Shown here one piece after another: positions 11,980 through 12,570 of a DNA stretch of 12,570 nt. Location of the stretch: contig NZ_CAADXO010000060.1 in assembly GCF_900753045.1 (NCBI RefSeq), forward strand, positions 1-12,570, written 5' to 3'. The stretch comes from an uncultured Phascolarctobacterium sp. Lineage in GTDB: Bacteria > Bacillota > Negativicutes > Acidaminococcales > Acidaminococcaceae. Within the stretch, counting starts at the first letter, position 1. Every line of letters starts with the position of its first letter. Position numbers and translations under genes: made by a program. The notes beneath the pieces are model-generated. The model had not been told where the DNA came from. It made no database searches and saw only the letters and a list, made by a program, of their open reading frames with translations.

Positions 11980-12285
11980 TCAATCCTCCCCCTTCGTACT
12001 CCACTTCCTCTGCGTCACCCGCGTCAGCTCCTGCAGCAAATACTCCGGTCGCATCTCCAGCACAGCAGTAATTCTCAAAAAAGCAACAAAACTCAAAGAC
12101 TGCCTGCCATTTTCAATCTTAGTCATCGTCCGTCGCGACACCCCAATCATCCTGGCAAACTCTTCCTGATTTATCCCTGATGCCGTTCTATGCGATCCTA
12201 TAAGCACTCCCAGTTCAACCAGTTCTGGCAAATAATCCGAATCCACCAGCTCTTCAGAATACAAATTTCTAAGTCTTTTTCTCAT
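11980..12285 (-). CDS. XRE-family transcriptional regulator
   Basis: A 101-residue DNA-binding protein of the Cro/C1 type. A single HTH_3 domain covers about residues 26-85. The helix-turn-helix is INQEEFARMIGVSRRTMTKI (38-57), followed by the typical ENGRQSLSFVAFLRI. A 24-residue charged N-terminal extension (RKRLRNLYSEELVDSDYLPE) precedes the HTH and a short basic tail ends the protein. No ligand or protease domain is seen, so it is of the small antitoxin or repressor type (similar in plan to HipB or HigA antitoxins), but no toxin gene is present on this side. GAGG lies 7 nt before the ATG. It is divergent from a rightward promoter with a 17-bp dyad at its start point. The simplest reading is that it represses that promoter or its own; this is inference. 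Confidence 0.92.
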   Translation of the reverse strand: MRKRLRNLYSEELVDSDYLPELVELGVLIGSHRTASGINQEEFARMIGVSRRTMTKIENGRQSLSFVAFLRITAVLEMRPEYLLQELTRVTQRKWSTKGED

Positions 12286-12333
12286 ACTGTCACCTCAAAA
12301 TATTACTATTTTGCTAACAGATTATTACAAAAA

Positions 12334-12341
12334 GACTAGTC
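12334..12341. promoter_or_regulatory. Palindrome in front of the XRE gene, candidate operator
   Basis: GACTAGTC is a perfect 8-bp palindrome flanked by A-runs on the left and AAAA on the right. It overlaps TTGACT (12343-12338, minus), a possible -35 for the XRE gene, although no good -10 sits 16-18 nt downstream. Seen in the sequence; the operator role is a guess. Confidence 0.3.
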
Positions 12342-12393
12342 AAAACGTTTTTGCGCATTATTATGCTCAAATAAGAAACTTGCTAATCTTCTG

Positions 12394-12423
12394 TGTTATA
12401 ATAGGCACATCAAGACTTGATGT
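12394..12423 (+). promoter_or_regulatory. Rightward promoter with a 17-bp dyad at the start point
   Basis: TATAAT (12397-12402) carries an extended TGT directly upstream, with no recognisable -35, as is usual for extended -10 promoters. Immediately after it lies ACATCAAG-A-CTTGATGT (12407-12423), a perfect inverted repeat with one central base that covers the expected start site. This is a typical place and size for a repressor operator. The divergent XRE protein is the nearest candidate to bind it. Confidence 0.6.
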
Positions 12424-12446
12424 AGTACAGCACAGAATTCTGCCAT

Positions 12447-12570
12447 ATGCGGCAAAACTACCGCCACAGAAAGGAACTGGACAACATAACAACAAAAAAC
12501 TGCCCTGAGCAGGAAAACTCCGAAGAAATAATCTGCTGCGTGCCGGAAGGCACCGAACCGCAGGACTGCA
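12447..12570 (+). CDS. Incomplete Cys-rich reading frame running off the right edge
   Basis: From ATG at 12447 the frame stays open to the end of the window (41 complete codons). It reads MRQNYRHRKELDNITTKNC, then an acidic part with ENSEEIICCVPEGTEPQDC; four of the last 23 residues are Cys. It lies downstream of the rightward promoter, about 38 nt after the predicted start point. No convincing ribosome binding site precedes this ATG, and an AAGGA at 12470-12474 has no usual start codon after it. It could therefore be a leader or chance frame with the true gene further right. I do not recognise a family. Confidence 0.3.
   Translation, partial: MRQNYRHRKELDNITTKNCPEQENSEEIICCVPEGTEPQDC

Noticed and set aside
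12311..12508. 65-codon plus-strand frame in the divergent intergenic region
   Set aside because: It runs through the extended -10 and the start-site dyad and has no ribosome binding site.
1..12570. CRISPR arrays, insertion sequences, tRNA genes
   Set aside because: I found no regularly spaced repeats, no transposase frame or IS-like terminal repeats, and no tRNA cloverleaf. The inverted repeat at 9011/9183 is better explained as mRNA end pairing than as a mobile element end.

Overview
The window looks like chromosomal DNA of a low-to-moderate GC anaerobe of the Firmicutes lineage, most plausibly a Negativicute (Acidaminococcaceae such as Phascolarctobacterium or Acidaminococcus). That placement is inference. 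It rests on a Bacillota-style rRNA leader, a T-box in front of ileS, a stand-alone biotin-dependent carboxyltransferase of the type used in decarboxylation and propionate metabolism, and strong GGAGG ribosome binding sites. No marker gene here fixes the genus.

Left part (1-5800), core genes. Bases 1-195 are the promoter and leader of an rRNA operon read leftwards; the 16S gene itself lies outside the window. Going right, a class A penicillin-binding protein (613-2664) and a pyruvate/oxaloacetate-type carboxyltransferase (2816-4186) each have their own promoter and a strong terminator. A CNNM/CorC-type membrane protein with CBS domains (4250-5602) is read leftwards and converges on the carboxyltransferase. 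Its start is odd: a perfect Shine-Dalgarno is followed by no ordinary start codon at the right distance.

Middle (5800-9330). ileS (5821-8610, leftwards) sits behind a complete isoleucine T-box leader (8655-8960, specifier ATC) and ends at its own terminator. Upstream of the T-box promoter is a small module: a 28-residue membrane peptide that resembles the holin-like/TxpA type I toxins (9061-9147), a perfect 14-bp long-range pairing between the 5' and 3' ends of its mRNA, and an opposite-strand terminator whose stem contains the -35 of the toxin promoter. This has the layout of a type I toxin-antitoxin locus.

Right part (9335-12570), accessory-looking and visibly more AT-rich. Four leftward genes form one operon: a zinc-ribbon protein with one membrane anchor, a two-TM zinc-ribbon protein, a lipoprotein, and a protein with a YbjQ/UPF0145-like domain. 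The promoter I assign to this operon carries a run of ten G residues exactly between its -35 and -10 elements, the classic arrangement for phase-variable transcription by slipped-strand mispairing. I regard this cell-envelope operon with a potentially switchable promoter, together with the small toxin-like module, as the most interesting material here. An XRE-family regulator (11980-12285) follows. Divergent from it is a rightward promoter with a 17-bp dyad at its start point, leading into an incomplete Cys-rich reading frame at the right edge.
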